From the NCBI RefSeq assembly GCF_003589595.1, contig NW_020654289.1:3627964-3691963 (forward strand): a stretch of DNA of 64,000 nucleotides, written 5' to 3'. Shown here one piece after another: positions 1 to 11,944 of the stretch. Under the pieces are notes generated by a model that was given only the letters and a program-made list of their open reading frames with translations, was not told the DNA's origin and made no database searches. Each line of letters opens with the position of its first letter. Positions within the stretch are counted from its first letter, which is position 1. Source of the DNA: Hyposmocoma kahamanoa. Its lineage: Eukaryota > Arthropoda > Insecta > Lepidoptera > Cosmopterigidae. A program made the position numbers and the translations under genes.

Positions 1-107
1 TTCATCAATTGTGCACAGTTTTGAAAATTCTTCGTTTGTTTGTAAGGGTATACTCTCGAGGTGGTCCCTGATGCTGTTCCGGGTTTGTTTCGGCTATCAC
101 AAATTAC

Positions 108-335
108 CATTGACTTACAAATAAATGGACGACGGGTCTAATACAAAAACCACGAAAAAAATGTCCCAAGTCAACCTATTCGAAATTTAAATTATAATGT
201 CATCGCAGTATCGCGCTGTCAGTAGAACAAATGAAGACTAAAGCGGAGTGTCGCGCTCTGTATACGATTTTAGCGCCTTACAAGTGCGGACACTTTTTAG
301 CTTGGACCCGACGTCCATATAATTGTAAGTCAATG
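108..335 (-). mobile_element. MITE-A copy 1 (228 bp)
   Basis: Short non-autonomous DNA transposon. It starts CATTGACTTACAA and ends TTGTAAGTCAATG, and the inverted similarity continues about 32 bp inward with a few mismatches. It is flanked by an 8-bp direct duplication, caaattac, at 100-107 and 336-343. It has no coding capacity. Orientation is defined so that + puts the 'ggacgtcgggtccgcgc' end first. The 8-bp duplication fits the hAT or P superfamilies; the CA start favours P, but no transposase is in the window to settle it. Confidence 0.9.
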
Positions 336-1263
336 CAAATTACTGAGTATTTTCCGCAATTATAAGTCGACTTTTCACTTGACAGAATGCATCACCGTCA
401 ACATGACAACTAGAAAAGAAAATATAAAATGTACAAAGGAGTCCATAACAGTCCTATTGTCATCAAGAATTCAGAATCTGATGAGGGGTTCCCATGGAAA
501 TCGAAAAAACGCGATAAGCAAACTTTTAAAGTCGGTTTTTCTGTTTCAGTGAAAAAGTTACAATTACTGTACACAGCAAACCGAGTTTTTCATTATTAGG
601 CATCAACAAATAAATTTATATATGTACAAATAGAGTTAGCAACTTGAAAAAGCTATACAACTTATAAATATCAAAAAATTTCAAAGCTAAATAATACATA
701 TCTCCACTATAACCTTTATTGTACGCAATATCCAATATGAGGGGTTGACCGTCATATGTCAAATTACTAACATACAGCAAAATTACCTGTCGGCCCAGAC
801 ATGACTTCGCATGTTACACAAAATTTATTAGGCACATCAACTGAGGGAAATTTATATACATCTAGATGCCTCTAATGTAATGAAGATAAGGTTTGGGTTT
901 GTTCCACATAATGTAATAAATTACGCTAGAGATTGGGAAATAACCTTATTCTGCATATCGAATACTTTTCATAGTTTGAAAGAAGCACTGAGTCTGGTGA
1001 TTAACTTCACGAGTTGGCTGCAGTTGATATCAATGATAGTCTGAGAATCGAAAGCAGTAATTGACATTTTTAAGAGTCTACACAACTTTGGAAAAAATAT
1101 AATATAGTAACATTGAGGACTAATATACAGTGTGAAAGCACGATTAGTATAAATTTTTACGATTGAAAACAAACACAAACCTACCTCGAAATTTTACAAG
1201 AAAACCGCTGTATACTTTACATAATATACCAATTTTTTTTTATATCAACTGAGTTAAATGGAA
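336..1263. other. No recognised gene or repeat
   Basis: AT-rich sequence. Short ORFs here have no recognisable domain and look like chance. No repeat shared with the rest of the window was noticed. Confidence 0.5.
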
Positions 1264-1355
1264 CATGTATGATATATATGATATACAATGTATGTATGTA
1301 ATATATGATATACATGTATGATATATATAATATGCTATACATGTATGATATACAA
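1264..1355. repeat. AT-rich simple repeat (TATG/ATATA units)
   Basis: Imperfect tandem units built from tatg, gatata and acatg. It is close to self-complementary in places and could form hairpins. ORFs read through it, rich in I and Y, are artefacts of the repeat. Confidence 0.8.
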
Positions 1356-1684
1356 TTTTTATATTTTGAAATAAAGCCAGTGCGGGAAAAATTTGGATTC
1401 GAAGTGAGGTAGACGTCAAAAGTTTCAACTTTTGACATCTGCCTGTAGGCAGTTCACTTTCAGTTTCGACGCAACCCTTATTGACTATGTCTTATGTGTT
1501 TACTATTTAGTACTGTAGCGAACCTCAGTCGTCAATAAAAATCTTTTTGTAATTACGTAGTCTCTTTTATCAAATCAGTCGTAGATCGAGAGCAAAATTA
1601 TTGTTGGTTTTACTATCGTCTACGACGACGAGTGTATCTTCCATAGAAGGTATCTACTCTTGAGTGCATAGATTACATTTTGTC

Positions 1685-2162
1685 CATCGAGTATATAACC
1701 AGAAATAGAGACGAAATAAGGGCCATATATTCCTGGTAACACATTAGCGATACAGCTCTTATAAATATCAACTCCCGCTTGTACTTAAATATAGACAGGC
1801 CAACTGCTGACCTGTGACGTCTCCGTATATTCCAAAAATATTCTGTATTTATTGTAATAAAGATAATATCTCTAACAATGCCGTGATGTTCGGTGTTTCT
1901 ATTCGGTGGTGTGGGAAAAACAACAAAACATCTAATTCCAAAAGAAACGGATCACATTTCATAGAAAAAAAAATGCAATTTTCGTCCATTATAAAGCTCA
2001 AGTTAACTGGTCGATTTGAAGTGAAACAGTTGACGACACCCGTCAATTGTTTCGACACGGGCTAGCCAATCGGAGCGCAGTTGTCACAGTAATGACATGG
2101 CAGAATAGTTTTCATACAAATTAAATGACATTTCGTCTCTATTTCTGGTTATATACTCGATG
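1685..2162 (+). mobile_element. MITE-B copy A (478 bp)
   Basis: Second inverted-repeat family. Terminal inverted repeats of about 33 bp lie at 1685-1717 and 2130-2162, beginning CATCGAGTATATAACC, and look exactly complementary. The target duplication is 8 bp, attttgtc, at 1677-1684 and 2163-2170. The interior contains a conserved block with 'ggaatatacgg' and 'gataatatctct' seen in all copies, and no transposase ORF. Like MITE-A it starts with CA and makes an 8-bp duplication, but the interiors are unrelated. Confidence 0.9.
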
Positions 2163-2220
2163 ATTTTGTCAAGTTCTAAGATTATAGTTTTATATAGAAA
2201 TTCTAAATTTGAATATACTT

Positions 2221-2385
2221 TTCGAGTTCTTAGGTTTTCGCGATTGTTACATATAGGAAATGAAACTATTTTTCCTGGTTTTAGTCAGCCAAGTCAACTG
2301 TGGCCATGACACCTGTAAAGCGCCCGAAACATTGGTTTGTTTGAAAAAATACGCGATTTAAATCCGGAGAAATAGTTTCAGTTCC
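2221..2385 (+). mobile_element. Family H short retroposon, copy 1
   Basis: An element of about 165 bp starting near 'gagttcttaggttttcgc' and containing 'acctgtaaa' and 'cccgaaac' before 'atacgcgatttaaatcc'. It is flanked by a 15-bp duplication with one mismatch, aatttgaatatactt at 2206-2220 and aatttgaatgtactt at 2386-2400. A duplication of that length points to target-primed retroposition rather than cut-and-paste. There is no tRNA-like head and no A-tail, so the class is unknown. Confidence 0.7.
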
Positions 2386-2704
2386 AATTTGAATGTACTT
2401 GTTTTTGGCGCCTTTTCCTTGATGTATTTAATTATCTATTACAAAATATTAACATTAAATAAAAACTTTACCAACAAAATACAATAATTTAACAAACGCA
2501 CTACGGAGGTAAGAAATTCCAGTTCGAGAAACGAAAAACGAAGGACATCTATGACAGATTGTTCTGTCGCGGCACAAAAAATGTTTTTGGTCCCGATTAT
2601 GTTACCAGAGCCATTAAATTGTTTACGACTTTAAAGATAGTTTTGTACTATAATTATTGTATTCAAAGAAAGTAAGCAATAATCTCAGAACAGAAAACCT
2701 ATTG

Positions 2705-2836
2705 AAAAAACCGACCTCAAAAGTTACCAAAAAAAGAATCATCAAAATCGGTTCATAATATTCGCTGGAGTCGAGTAACATACATACAAAAAAATACAGT
2801 CGTTTTGTGAACCTTGTCCTTTTTTGAAGTCTATTA
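2705..2836 (-). repeat. Family N dispersed repeat, short copy
   Basis: Family N full copies are about 430-470 bp, starting (a)accgacttcaaaaaagg and ending ttttgaggtcggttttt followed by a tactctgtact motif. The two ends form an imperfect 14-bp inverted repeat. This copy keeps both ends but lacks most of the interior. Confidence 0.7.
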
Positions 2837-3310
2837 AAAATTGCAAATCATTACATTAGATTACAACCTAGAGAGAGTTTTAAACGTTTAATAACGTCAA
2901 AAATAAGAAACTATTATTTAAAATTGAAAATTCGTACTATAGTAAATAGTAATATTTTGTGGTAGTCACGGTACGTGGCTTAATGTAAAAATCCAACTCT
3001 TATGTTGCCATTAAATCGTATAATCGTAGAAAAGGTCCGTGTACCAGTTCGTAGATAATCGCGCGCGTGTCGGAAAGGCGTGAGAAGGGATTTTTACTAT
3101 GGCGGCATGTGCGTTTGATGTTCGATTCCAGAAACGCCGCTTTAATCTCACAAATAACCTATTTTGTGTTACGCGAAACAAGTCTGCGAAATCGGCGAAA
3201 TTGAATGTGTTTATAATTATAAACCAGTGGGAATTCAATAAAAGCGGCTTGCACATTGACTGAACAGCAAGATATATCAAAAAGAAACTCATCAAGTCTT
3301 ATCCAAATTT
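2837..3310. other. No recognised gene or repeat
   Basis: Nothing recognised. The 94-residue minus-strand ORF at 3011-3295 has no domain that I know and low complexity. Confidence 0.4.
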
Positions 3311-3315
3311 AAGTA

Positions 3316-3612
3316 GCACTAAAGCTCTTTCGTCAAGAGGAGTACTACCATCTTACGTATTTCTGCCACCAAGCACTAATATAAGCATTACTCTCTGGTT
3401 TTAAAGTATTCTGGTTTAAAGTAGTCTGGTTTGTAAGGGTGAAATTACAGGCACATTGAACTTGTCAACTTACGTGTCAGGGTGACGCCGCAGTAACAGT
3501 GCCCTTCAGATCTTTGGGATTTAAATCACTGAGTGGCACTGCAACTGTTATGGGCAGGCGTGTCGCTTACCACCAGATGCACGACGTTCGTCTCGTCACT
3601 TGGTATAAAAAA
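3316..3612 (+). repeat. Family S high-copy repeat
   Basis: About 300-bp dispersed repeat. Consensus landmarks in order: gtagcagtagag, gttcgtccagggaagtac, gcagtaatgtgagcatt, ggttttgaagggtaagg, aattacaggcacatggg, gtctcagggtgacggg, ctgagtggcactgcaact, ggcgtgtcgcttaccacca, ttggtata followed by an A-run. This copy has most landmarks and has duplicated the 'gtattctggttt' part. The oriented structure with an A-rich end suggests a SINE or a non-autonomous retroelement, but I could not identify a Pol III promoter. Confidence 0.75.
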
Positions 3613-4129
3613 GAATAATGTGGACTCCATTTTGGGACCATTTTGGGAAAATACCTTTTTAAAATTTTAATGCTTGTACTGTTTTTTATGTTTGGTAAGT
3701 TCAGTGTTTTGAGTGGTACAGGAAATCCCTAATTTGAGACCCGGTAATTGGTGTTGTTGTCTATCACATTACTAAATGAAATAAATAAAAGAATCCTGCC
3801 AAAATTGTCTGAAGATCGCTCGCAAGAGAGGACAAACAAAGTGTTCCGTAACATGTTGTAATGTATATTACTTACCAATCAATGTCAAATTTCTAGGGCA
3901 TTGGAACTTGGAATTTGGGGAAATGGGACTTTTGTATCTTGAGCAAACGGCGATGTACATTTGGCCTAAAAATGTGATGTTGAGATTCAAAGCAATTTGG
4001 AGAAGACGAAAAATAATGTCTTTTTATGATATCAAGTTTAGTGACGGGACGAACTAGTAATTGGACAGGCGCGTCGCTAACCACTGCAATGCCAGTAAGA
4101 ACAAATCAAATGATTTAAATCTTGAACAC

Positions 4130-4222
4130 ACAATGCTCACATTACCGCTTGACGGTAGAAACAGGTAAGGTGGCGGTAGTTCCATGGACGAATTCTTTCA
4201 CAAGGCGCCCTACTGCTACTAT
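4130..4222 (-). repeat. Family S repeat, 5'-end fragment
   Basis: The first ~90 bp of family S on the minus strand, from the 'ctcacatta' landmark to 'gcagtag'. It lies next to scrambled pieces of the same family at about 4038-4090. Confidence 0.7.
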
Positions 4223-4257
4223 AAATCCAAAATGTATTATTATAATTATTTTGTCAA

Positions 4258-4350
4258 ATAAACCAACGTTTTGGGCTCTTCACAGGTCACAAGTTTACGG
4301 CTGACTGACTCAATTTTAAATCCAGATACGTTCCAGACAGTTTCATTTCA
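4258..4350 (-). mobile_element. Family H fragment
   Basis: Rearranged piece with 'aaccaacgttttgggc' and 'cacaggtcac', then 'aaatccaga' and 'gtttcattt', all family H words. The order does not match the intact copy at 2221-2385, so it is internally rearranged. Confidence 0.45.
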
Positions 4351-4696
4351 GAGACTTCGATAAAACTTACGATTTTCTAAGTCCATTTCAAACATCTTTA
4401 AAAGCAAACTATATCCAGACGAGCATTACATTTAAGAGCTTTATATTTCCAACAAAATCAAACGCGACAGTTTCCGGTACATCGCGCAAGCATCGCAAAC
4501 TAAAAGGTTTTTGGATGGAAACGCATTTCTGAATTTTCACGTTCAAAAGGTCGAGTTGAGGGGATCTGATTTGATGTTACAGGACTTCAGTCTCTCCGGT
4601 AACGACTTTGTGTTCAATTTGCCAATTTCGACGTAATAAGCATTTTTTGTTGTAATCATGACATAACGCTGTAGACAATGTTTGCTTTGAATGTTT

Positions 4697-5107
4697 GCAC
4701 TGAAATATAGACAGGCCAACTACTGACCTGTGTGTACGTCTCCGTATATTCCAAAAATATTCTGTATTTATTGTAATAAAGATAATATCTCTAACAATGC
4801 CGTGCTGTTCTATTCGGTGGTGTGGGAAAAACAGCAAAAATCTAATTACAAAACAAACGGAATCACATTTCATCGGTAATTAATTATTAAATATGTAATT
4901 TTACAATTTTCGTCCATTATAGCAAAGCTCAAGTTAACTGGTCGATTTGAAATGAAACAATTGACGACACCCATTGACGACACCCGTCAATTGTTTCGAA
5001 CTCGGGCTAGCCAATCGGAGCGCAGTTGTCACAGTAATGATATGGCAGAATTGTTTTCAAACAAATTAAATGACATTTCGTTTCTATTTCTGGTTATATA
5101 CTCGATG
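4697..5107 (+). mobile_element. MITE-B copy B, left end missing
   Basis: The right TIR at about 5075-5107 and interior match copies A, C and D, including 'gataatatctct' and the 'cccgtcaattgtttcg' block. A 20-bp piece containing 'ttgacgacacc' is tandemly duplicated near 4962-4990. To the left of about 4697 the sequence no longer matches copies A and D, so the left TIR is absent and no target duplication could be found. Confidence 0.8.
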
Positions 5108-5209
5108 GGAGGGAATTAGCATTGATTTTATATGTGTTTCAATTGTTAAGAGGCAAGACATGCAATGCAGAGTTTTGAGTCGTTTTGGGTCTTTGCTTTC
5201 CTGATGGGC

Positions 5210-5360
5210 ATGTGGGGCGCCGGCGCCGGCGCCGGCATCAGATGTTGGCGATTCCTCGTGGGAGAGCCCTGTCCAGCAGGTTGTGCTGGACAGGGCACCA
5301 CTGACACCTGTTCTCTGTGTGAGTTCAATAAAATAGCTTTATTTGAAATATGTTATAGAA
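5210..5360. other. GC-rich segment with strong hairpin
   Basis: A (gccggc)n core at about 5218-5236 is followed by a perfect hairpin with 13-bp arms, 5266-5278 and 5284-5296, and a 5-base loop. An aataaa motif follows at 5327-5332. The composition is far above the surrounding AT-rich DNA. It may be a retroelement 3' region or a structured RNA; the 66-residue ORF through it is not recognised. Confidence 0.5.
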
Positions 5361-5807
5361 TATAATATCACTTTGTAATTTCATGTGGCTTAATATAATT
5401 TTAGTAGATACAACAAAATTATTGAATATAATATTAATGTTTGTAAATAATGTTGAACAAGTGATAATTTTGGCTACACTATTGCATTAGGTTATTCCTG
5501 TAATGATAGTTGCTAACACTTCCCCTGTCGCCTTGGTCTCATGAAAGTCATAAAAATGCGAACTATATGAAACCATTTATGCATATGTTAAATTTTATAA
5601 CTTTATCGACTAATTTCGTTCGTAGAATATGTACTATATGAGAATAAGTGCTTTGGTTTTGGGCAAATTTCGAACTGAACCACAGATTGCTTAAGACTGA
5701 GCCACGACCTTTTTGTCTTGCTGCAGAACACAGGCAAAGAGCCCAATCGCGTTAAATACCAAAGGAAATACCAAAGCTAAACCAAATGTAAAACGCTGTC
5801 AAATTCT

Positions 5808-5999
5808 TTTTTTTTTGACACACACACTCAACATAGCCCCGCACTAGGGAAACCCTGTGTCGCGGGTACCATGAACACACACATAGACAACCATAAATTA
5901 CACCCAAACTCACGACAGAAAAAAATGTAGCCCATACAAATTTTTCTCCCGGCTTGGGGATCGAATCCGGGACCTGTAACCGTTCGGCCACGGAGGCAG
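5808..5999 (-). mobile_element. tRNA-derived SINE-1, copy 1
   Basis: On the minus strand the head reads 'ctccgtggccgaacggtt' (box A-like) and 'cgattcccc' (degenerate box B). It is followed by a body with 'gtgagtttgggtgtaa' and 'ggtttccctagtgcgggg', and ends in a T/A-rich tail at the left. The same head and body occur at 29.9 and 49.1 kb. The 79-residue ORF across it is not a gene. Confidence 0.9.
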
Positions 6000-6539
6000 T
6001 TAAATAAAGGTAAAATGTGACACGTTGTGTACGTTTACAATTGCGCTAATATTTTAACGTTTCAGGCCAACGTTTCACTGTTGTTCTTTAGGTTAGTATT
6101 TTATTTTTATTATTTAATTTGTTGTTTATTTTTATGTGATTTGAATTGTATGTGTTTCTCTTTTAATCCATTTATTGCACCAAATAAACACACCAAAAAT
6201 ATGTTAACAGAAAGTGAGCAAGGTGGATTTATCTCTATAAGAGATCTCTTCCACCCAACCCTGCGCGGTGAGAGCTAAGATTATAAGCGGGCAACAGCGT
6301 GCAAGAGAGAATGCGAAAGAAATATGATAAAGTATACAAATAAAAAATACCATTACTTACATGAGTATTATAATGAATCAAAATAAATAGAGTCAATATA
6401 TATATAGTGTAATATACATACATATGGGTACACACATATATATATACATAAGTATATAAAAAACCGATAAGATAAAAAAAACGATAAGATGATTACAAAG
6501 AGACTTCAGCAAGAAGTGCGCTTTCAACCTTTTCTTGAT

Positions 6540-6615
6540 TCACTTACTGTTTTATATTGTCGAGTGTGTGATGCAAGACAATAAACGTTTTATCTATCTA
6601 TATATCTATCTATCT
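6540..6615 (+). repeat. LINE-like 3' tail with (TATC)n
   Basis: 'gcaagacaataaacgtttt' runs directly into (tatc)n at 6591-6615. An AATAAA-containing segment with a tetranucleotide tail is typical of lepidopteran LINE 3' ends. No coding remnant is visible upstream. Confidence 0.5.
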
Positions 6616-6619
6616 TACT

Positions 6620-7135
6620 TGCAAATATATATATTGATCTTCATAAATATATTGTGCCGTATATATTTAGATAAAATAGAAAAAACGTTCTAAAGAATAG
6701 ACATAAATAAAACTTTCAATCTTTTACAAATCAATAAATAAGTACTCAAAGTTCAGATTCATAGAACACAAAAATTTATAGACAATACCGACAACAAAAT
6801 CAGACTTTACGAGAAAACTGTAAAGTGAAAACAATAATCTCAAAAGAATAAGTTATTTTCTATTAAACTTCGCTTTTATTGCATTTAACTTCTCCCAGTG
6901 AAATCGTAAAAGGGTTTCTTTGTGTTTGTTACGTGATATTTAATTGCTCTTGCGATTTCTAGTTAATCAAACGAAGCCCAATGAGTTTTGTTTACGACTG
7001 CAAAAAAACGCCTTTGAGGTTTTTTAACAATTATATTATTGCTTGTGCACACAGGGACAGCCCCAAATCTTTCTACATTAGTTTTGATTATAGTGACCCT
7101 TCTTACCGACCCTTAGAGTTTACGAGAAAGGCACT
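6620..7135. other. No recognised gene or repeat
   Basis: AT-rich, with no feature recognised. Confidence 0.4.
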
Positions 7136-7890
7136 ATGACCTGTGCGAGCGAATCCGCACAGGGACCATCTAAGTCAGGTCCTAACCCCGGATCAGCTCG
7201 TTTGCACAGACTTCATCCGGTTCTTTGCAAGGCTAGTGCCTTAGGTGAGCCGCCCCGGATAAACGTACACCACGCTCCCTATTTTCCAGATAGGTACCGG
7301 AGTTGTAGGCATGCTTACTTCACGTCGCGCTCCGCACGACTAACGGTTGCCACCGCTGAGCCGCAGACTCCGAGTCGACTACCAAATCTATTCATTGGTG
7401 TCGAAGCTGTAAAGCACATTCACTTCCCGACGTCCAACGGCGTCCCTCCAGTTCCCGAATTCGCGGCCGGAGGGACCGGAAGATGTCTAGCGATGTACAC
7501 ACCGGGACAATTTGTACAGACGTACCAAGCTCAAGTCAGGTCGTGTATGGAGCACTGCTGCCACTTATGGGATGGCTGTGCTAAATACCAACTGGTCACC
7601 TTGGATTAAATCGACAAGCGTGACAAAAGGCTTATCGGATGTAGTAGATGCGAAGCTACAGAACTTTGAACACCGCTGTAGAATTGCCTGCTTATCGATA
7701 TTCTTCAAGATATATCACGGAGAGTGTGCGATGGAATTGCATGATTTGATTCCACCTTTCCATCATCGGGGGTCTAGTGGGCTGTGGTCCCACTCCTATG
7801 TTGGCATGCTACATTGTCTCCCTCATCGTCACTTTCCATTAGGTGAGGTGGAGGTTAAATGTGCACTTCTAAATAGGCTATATCGAAAAT
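7136..7890 (+). pseudogene. Decayed Jockey-like LINE reverse transcriptase, C-terminal region
   Basis: Two overlapping frames carry matches to the same protein found more completely at 36.7-37.4 kb. At 7512-7609 the residues [18 protein letters not shown] match that ORF; further on, in a second frame, residues RRCRIACL-like and YHGEC (about 7670-7730) match the [18 protein letters not shown] region. The final 'caccttccatt..ggtgaggtggaggt' matches LINE 3' ends at 18.0 and 37.4 kb. The segment for the [16 protein letters not shown] motif is deleted. Frameshifts make it non-functional. The first 100 residues at 7136-7450 (proline- and serine-rich) resemble degenerate LINE sequence but I cannot place them. 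Confidence 0.75.
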
Positions 7891-7892
7891 AG

Positions 7893-9320
7893 GCTACGAC
7901 TTTTGTTATACCGAAGATAAGAAAAATTTATTACTGTTTTAATAACTATGCATATTACTTCGTGGAGGGATGAAAGTCATATTACTTGGAAGATATTCAA
8001 TATGAATATTGATTGGTTTAAGATGGATGAATTGTTTGAAAGACGATAATTATGTATATGAATCCAACGAATGACTAGGTGGTTGCTAGTAGAGATAAAT
8101 GGAAGAAGAACTGCGCCGTCTATAGATAATGGGATAAGGGCAGGAGGGTGATGATGACAATGCCAAATTTTCTACTTGATAAATTATACACTGCCAAAAA
8201 CACAATTCGTTTACTTATGGCATTCTGTTCTTTAGAGGCTTCTCATTTCTCTAAAAAAAAAACCTTCTAAAAAAATAATATATCGAGGCATGACCGTCGA
8301 CTTAGTAAGCGACATATTTACCTAAACAACGTTTATTATTGCAAATGTTATTTTAAACTGTAACAGACAAGGACGCGTCGATATTTCCTGCCAAAACTAC
8401 ATGAAATAGAAAAATTATAGTAAAAACTCAATTTATCGTTAGCTTAACTATTTTTTATACTTTAGCGTAACCGATAAAATCAATATTAAAACAATCATAA
8501 CGTATGCGTAAGCGACCTCATTTGTTATCGTTAGTTTCAGAATTATTTATGTTTAATTTGCTGTTGAATGTTGAATATTTATAATTTTGTCATTTTAAAT
8601 GTTGAAAATACATTACATTTACAAACATAAATTGACTAACTTGACTTTATAGTTACAAAACCAGACGTCTGTATTAGTCTTGCAGCTTGAAGAAGTATTA
8701 TAAATGTATCTAACAGTATAAATACAGACAACATTAATATCTTCTTTAAGAGCTAGGTACTTGTCGGTGGAGCAATCGCTAACGATCTCTCTTCGGTATT
8801 CTAACTTTGGTTTCCTGATACAACACTAAATTTTTTTCTTAGTCTCACTTATGTAACTTCACCTCGGTCTTATTCTTCTTTCTTTTCGTTAATCCTCCCT
8901 TCTATAATGCTTCTAAAAAACTATCCAGACTTATCAAATCATCAATCTGCTCTAAGCCAAATATCAGCCTAAACATCTTTCCCCTTTGGTTCTCTATTGT
9001 GTACATAATAAGCTTCTCTTTTCTTGTTAAATTCGTAACACCTCCTCATCAACATTAACTATGTAAGTTACGTACTTTCATAAATACACTTCTAAAATAT
9101 GAATCAGCCAGGCGCCGCGAACTGTAGAGTACATCACGCAGTCGGATCATATTTTACTTTTATATGGGTTCGGCCCAATCCGATGTTTGTCACGGTTTTG
9201 GGTAATGGCGTCTCATAGGGTTCTATAATCCTTGTCCCTCTCTCATCTGAGCTACAATTGAAATTCCCGGCCTCGTGGAAGTACCACGGGGGTTTATTTT
9301 GCAAGTTGATTTTTTGAAGG
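7893..9320. other. No recognised gene or repeat
   Basis: AT-rich with scattered stop codons on both strands. Nothing was matched to the other repeats in this window. Confidence 0.4.
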
Positions 9321-9577
9321 TACTAAGGGTTGGATTTATTATATATTTTGACAATGTACTTCCACTTCGTTGTATTGTATAATGTGTTTTATTATGTCAC
9401 CATACTAGTCTTTATCACTCTTTATACTTTGAACTCGTACTCTCAAATTATCGATAAGATGCCGTTTAGTGCGGTGCTGCATATAATTTTCAATACTTTT
9501 GTACAGCATAGTAACATGGACACTAACTCAGATGTTATGTAAACAGTTAGAAGCCTTCGAAATATGAGTTTATCGGA

Positions 9578-9940
9578 GAATTTTGAAAATATCGTTGACG
9601 GATCGAGTTACTAATGACAACGTATTGCAGAGGATGTACAAAGGCTTGGAGCTCCTGAAAATAGTAAAAAGGAGGAAACTGCAACACTTCAGGCCCACCA
9701 TGCGGAGTGAAAAATACTCTCTACTGCATGTCTACATTTTGCAGGGAAAAATCCAGGGCCGCAGAAGGCGTGGTCGTTGAAAAATCACATGGCTTCAAAA
9801 TCTTGAAGAGTAGTTCAACGTTCACGGACCTAAATAGCTGTAGTGATAGCCGACCACCGGTAGGAAATGGCACACCAAGAAGCAGATACTTTCAACAGCC
9901 GTAGTACCCAAAATTCCCAGACCCAAAAAGGGTTCAATGA
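9578..9940 (+). pseudogene. RTE-like LINE, C-terminal fragment of endonuclease/reverse transcriptase
   Basis: The conceptual product contains TDRVTNDNVLQRMYKG..ELLK, then RRKLQHF and LLH..ILQGKIQGRRRRGR followed in frame by a stop and KITWLQNLEE. The order 'TND.VL.RM.K..E.L..IK.RKL...H.MR......I..GKI.G.R..GR...SWL.NL' is the C-terminal signature of RTE-clade LINEs. The stop after GRRRRGR and lack of any upstream RT domain show a truncated dead copy. A 3' tail motif follows at 10088. Confidence 0.8.
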
Positions 9941-10082
9941 TGGTGTCATCGTCATTATCGTTTTCAAACAACTATAAGACCCACTACTGAGCACGGAGAC
10001 TGAGCCCTAAGGAGACTTTATAAGTTTTTCAAATGTTGTGTCAGCAGCAAAGACAAAAATGTTACTCAAAGCAATTCCTCAT

Positions 10083-10168
10083 CATCATTTCAGTCGGAAG
10101 ACGTCCACTGCTAGGTACAGGCCTCTCAGTCGGCTATCTATACCACATGCAACGTGCACCGCTCAATC
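10083..10168 (+). mobile_element. RTE-like LINE 3' UTR remnant
   Basis: 'catcatttcagtcggaagacg' with 'tccactgct..acaggcct' is a widespread lepidopteran LINE 3' motif. It lies about 150 bp downstream of the RTE-like coding fragment on the same strand, so the two are probably one truncated insertion. Confidence 0.75.
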
Positions 10169-10812
10169 CTACTTAAGTTAAAAATTCACAAAAACATCTT
10201 TGTAACCACTTTTAAATGAAACAGTATTTCATGTCAAAGTAACATTTTTGATGTATAAAGAAGTCTCTCGGTTTTCTTCCAAATAGCCGCTCTGTTTGGG
10301 TCTTTACAAGCTGACTGCTACTCTGCAATCCATTACGTTTCATTTAAATTTTACTCTATCACGTTCCAAAACTATGTCCCCGCTGTAATAAACTGTAAAA
10401 CGTGGCAGCCATTTAGGGGTTCTAGGAATGGAATTTTATTTTAAAGTACATTGCGCGTGTCTCATAGGAAATGAAATGTTCTTACTACTCAGATCGGGCA
10501 ATGGCAGTGACGCAAACGGGTAAGTGCTGACTTTAGATTCTAGGTGGAATAGAACAGCACTGAAAATCTTTTAGTGAAACTTCGGTTGGATTTTCTCAAT
10601 TTTCCTGAATGTAAAATAAAAACGTAGGAACTTAAAATTGTGTCATGTTTCTTTGCTTTATGGAAGTCACCATCGGGAGCTCTGTCTACATACCTAGTCG
10701 TACATCTATCTAGCTTGTCGTAAGCAATGCAGTTAAGTATAAAGCTGCCACGGTTTTGTGACCGTTTTATATGCTTGTCATGTAAGACGGCTGACAAACT
10801 GACTTTTGTAGT

Positions 10813-11098
10813 CATTGACTTACAATTATATGGACGTCGGGTCCGCGCTAAAAAGTGTCCGAACTTATAGGGCGTTAAAATCGTATACAGAGCGTCATTC
10901 AGGCTCTAGTTTTCGTTTGTTCGACTGACAGCGAAGCAAGCAAAATTAGACAGTACTGCGATGACATTACAATTTAAATTCAACGTTTTAGCTTTTTCAT
11001 ATTCCGTGACATGTCACTACGTTTAAATAGGTTGACTTGGGACATTTTTTTCGTGGTTTTTGTATTAGACCCGTCGTCCATTTATTTGTAAGTCAATG
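10813..11098 (+). mobile_element. MITE-A copy 2 (286 bp, long form)
   Basis: Terminal CATTGACTTACAA / TTGTAAGTCAATG. Exact 8-bp duplication tttgtagt at 10805-10812 and 11099-11106. The long form carries about 60 extra internal bp ('gttttagctttttcatattcc' region) missing from copies 1, 4 and 5. Confidence 0.92.
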
Positions 11099-11119
11099 TT
11101 TGTAGTGCTTGCTTGTGAA

Positions 11120-11369
11120 AAAATAAGTTCGTGCAGGGAAGTACTGCCACCGTGCCTACTTTTGCCACCAAGCAGTAATGTGAGCATTTCGGTTTTGAAG
11201 GGTAAGAATGCTGGTGAAATTACAGGCACATGGGACTTGTCAACTTATGTCCCAGGGTGACGGGCGCAGTGGCGGTAGCCCTCGGGTCATTAAAGTTCCA
11301 GGTAGCACTGCATCTGCTGTGTCGCTTACCACCATGACTTGTTCTTCCCGTCAGTTGGTATGATAAGAA
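11120..11369 (+). repeat. Family S repeat
   Basis: Landmarks from 'gttcgtgcagggaagtac' through 'acaggcacatgggactt' and 'ggtgacgggcgcagtgg' to 'cagttggtatgataag'. It begins about 20 bp after MITE-A copy 2. Confidence 0.8.
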
Positions 11370-11944
11370 AAAACTTGAAATTGTGTCATGTTTCTTTGCT
11401 TACCAGTAGCTCTGCTATATATCGCACCTTAAAATGAAAGTGACCAAACATAAAATTTAATTTTTTTCAGAATACGCAAAATAAGATTTGAATTTGTGAC
11501 ATTTTCACATTATTTAATATATTACCATGAAATACTGACGGTAGTACCCTGTTAGTTCTGGAAACTATGTTTCTGGTTATTAAGTCTGATTTTTTGGAAC
11601 CTTTTGAATAATGGTTGTTAAAGTGATTTTAGGGTGTAAACTAATTGTAACTCTTGCTTCTCATATGCAATGAAGTTAAGTTTGACTCTCTCTTGGTTTT
11701 GTGATCTTTTTTATTTGCCAGCTTTTTGAATAAACGGTAGTTTTGTATTGTTTTGTTTAGCTGACTTGTCCAGATTGCTTTAATAAATAAGCCTCGAACC
11801 AGGCTTTTTTCCCCCCAACTATTCTATTTCTGTCACAACGTTTGCTCGTTCGATAACGTCACTCCGACCACGATAAATAGTATATCCAATAATATAATTT
11901 TTTCCACTACACTCAAGTCATCATCTTCGTCAGTAGCTTATACG

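Noticed and set aside
5752..5991. 79-residue minus-strand protein
   Set aside because: Lies on SINE-1.
7136..7450. Independent proline/serine-rich protein at the front of the 7.1 kb ORF
   Set aside because: The same frame continues into LINE residues and the other frames carry LINE pieces, so it is better explained as part of the decayed element.
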